Positions 6,172 to 6,208 of a DNA stretch of 6,208 nt are shown in pieces; the stretch's first letter is position 1, and every line of letters begins with the position of its first letter. The DNA is taken from NCBI GenBank assembly GCA_050122535.1, contig JASFIT010000284.1, forward strand, positions 1-6,208, read 5' to 3'. Source of the DNA: JASFEQ01 sp050122535. Its GTDB lineage: Bacteria; Desulfobacterota; DSM-4660; Desulfatiglandales; HGW-15. A program made the translations under genes and the position numbers. The notes under the pieces were generated by a model, which was given only the letters and a program-made list of their open reading frames with translations, was not told the origin of the DNA and did not search any database.

Positions 6172-6208
6172 ATGGAACAACGGAAGATCAGGGTATTGAT
6201 TGCAAAGG
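6172..6208 (+). CDS. Cobalamin-binding small subunit of the acyl-CoA mutase, N-terminus only (cut by window end)
   Basis: Only 12 codons are visible, reading MEQRKIRVLIAK. This is the usual opening of B12-binding mutase subunits (KIRVLIAK, normally followed by PGLDGHDRG, whose His ligates cobalt in the base-off/His-on mode), but that motif lies beyond the window. AGGGAG at 6163-6168 is 3 nt from the ATG. The gene starts 16 nt after the large-subunit stop, as expected for a two-gene mutase. The identification rests on the short match plus the position. Confidence 0.75.
   Translation, partial: MEQRKIRVLIAK

Noticed and set aside
1..6208. CRISPR array, insertion sequence, tRNA or rRNA
   Set aside because: No spaced repeat array, transposase, terminal inverted repeats, or tRNA/rRNA-like sequence was seen anywhere in the window.

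Overview
The window holds a compact, divergently organised acyl-CoA gene cluster with five complete genes and the start of a sixth. The gene content fits an anaerobic, propionate- or fatty-acid-metabolising bacterium: a split cobalamin-dependent acyl-CoA mutase, an epimerase, a propionyl/methylmalonyl-CoA-type carboxyltransferase and a thiolase. A Desulfobacterota-type sulfate reducer or syntroph is the best guess. This rests on protein flavour and moderate GC only, because there is no rRNA or other taxonomic marker here.

Layout. Positions 1-170 are non-coding as far as can be seen. On the minus strand, reading leftward from 3482, lie methylmalonyl-CoA epimerase (3081-3482), an acyl-CoA carboxylase carboxyltransferase subunit (1444-3009) and a thiolase (171-1379). 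A 267-nt, strongly AT-rich intergenic region (3483-3749) holds two divergent promoters. On the plus strand, reading rightward, lie a GntR/FadR-type regulator (3750-4481), then only 3 nt later the large subunit of a methylmalonyl-CoA-mutase-family enzyme (4485-6155), then the first 12 codons of the separate cobalamin-binding small subunit (from 6172, cut by the window end).

How it works together. The mutase interconverts a succinyl-type and a malonyl-type CoA ester, the epimerase matches the stereochemistry of the malonyl ester, and the carboxyltransferase removes or adds its carboxyl group. The thiolase acts on the resulting acyl-CoA or on a connected beta-oxidation step. The default reading is the methylmalonyl-CoA pathway (succinyl-CoA to propionyl-CoA or the reverse). 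However, the mutase, carboxyltransferase and thiolase each depart from their canonical families at active-site or specificity positions. A different branched malonyl-CoA substrate is therefore a real alternative.

Main new observation. Both divergent promoters carry the same AT-rich word, matching at 19 of 20 positions and built as a 12-bp tandem direct repeat beginning TTGAAT. In each case it lies over the -10 element. The likely binder is the GntR regulator encoded between the two arms. Its recognition helix lacks two of the three arginines that E. coli FadR uses to contact DNA, which fits an unusual operator.
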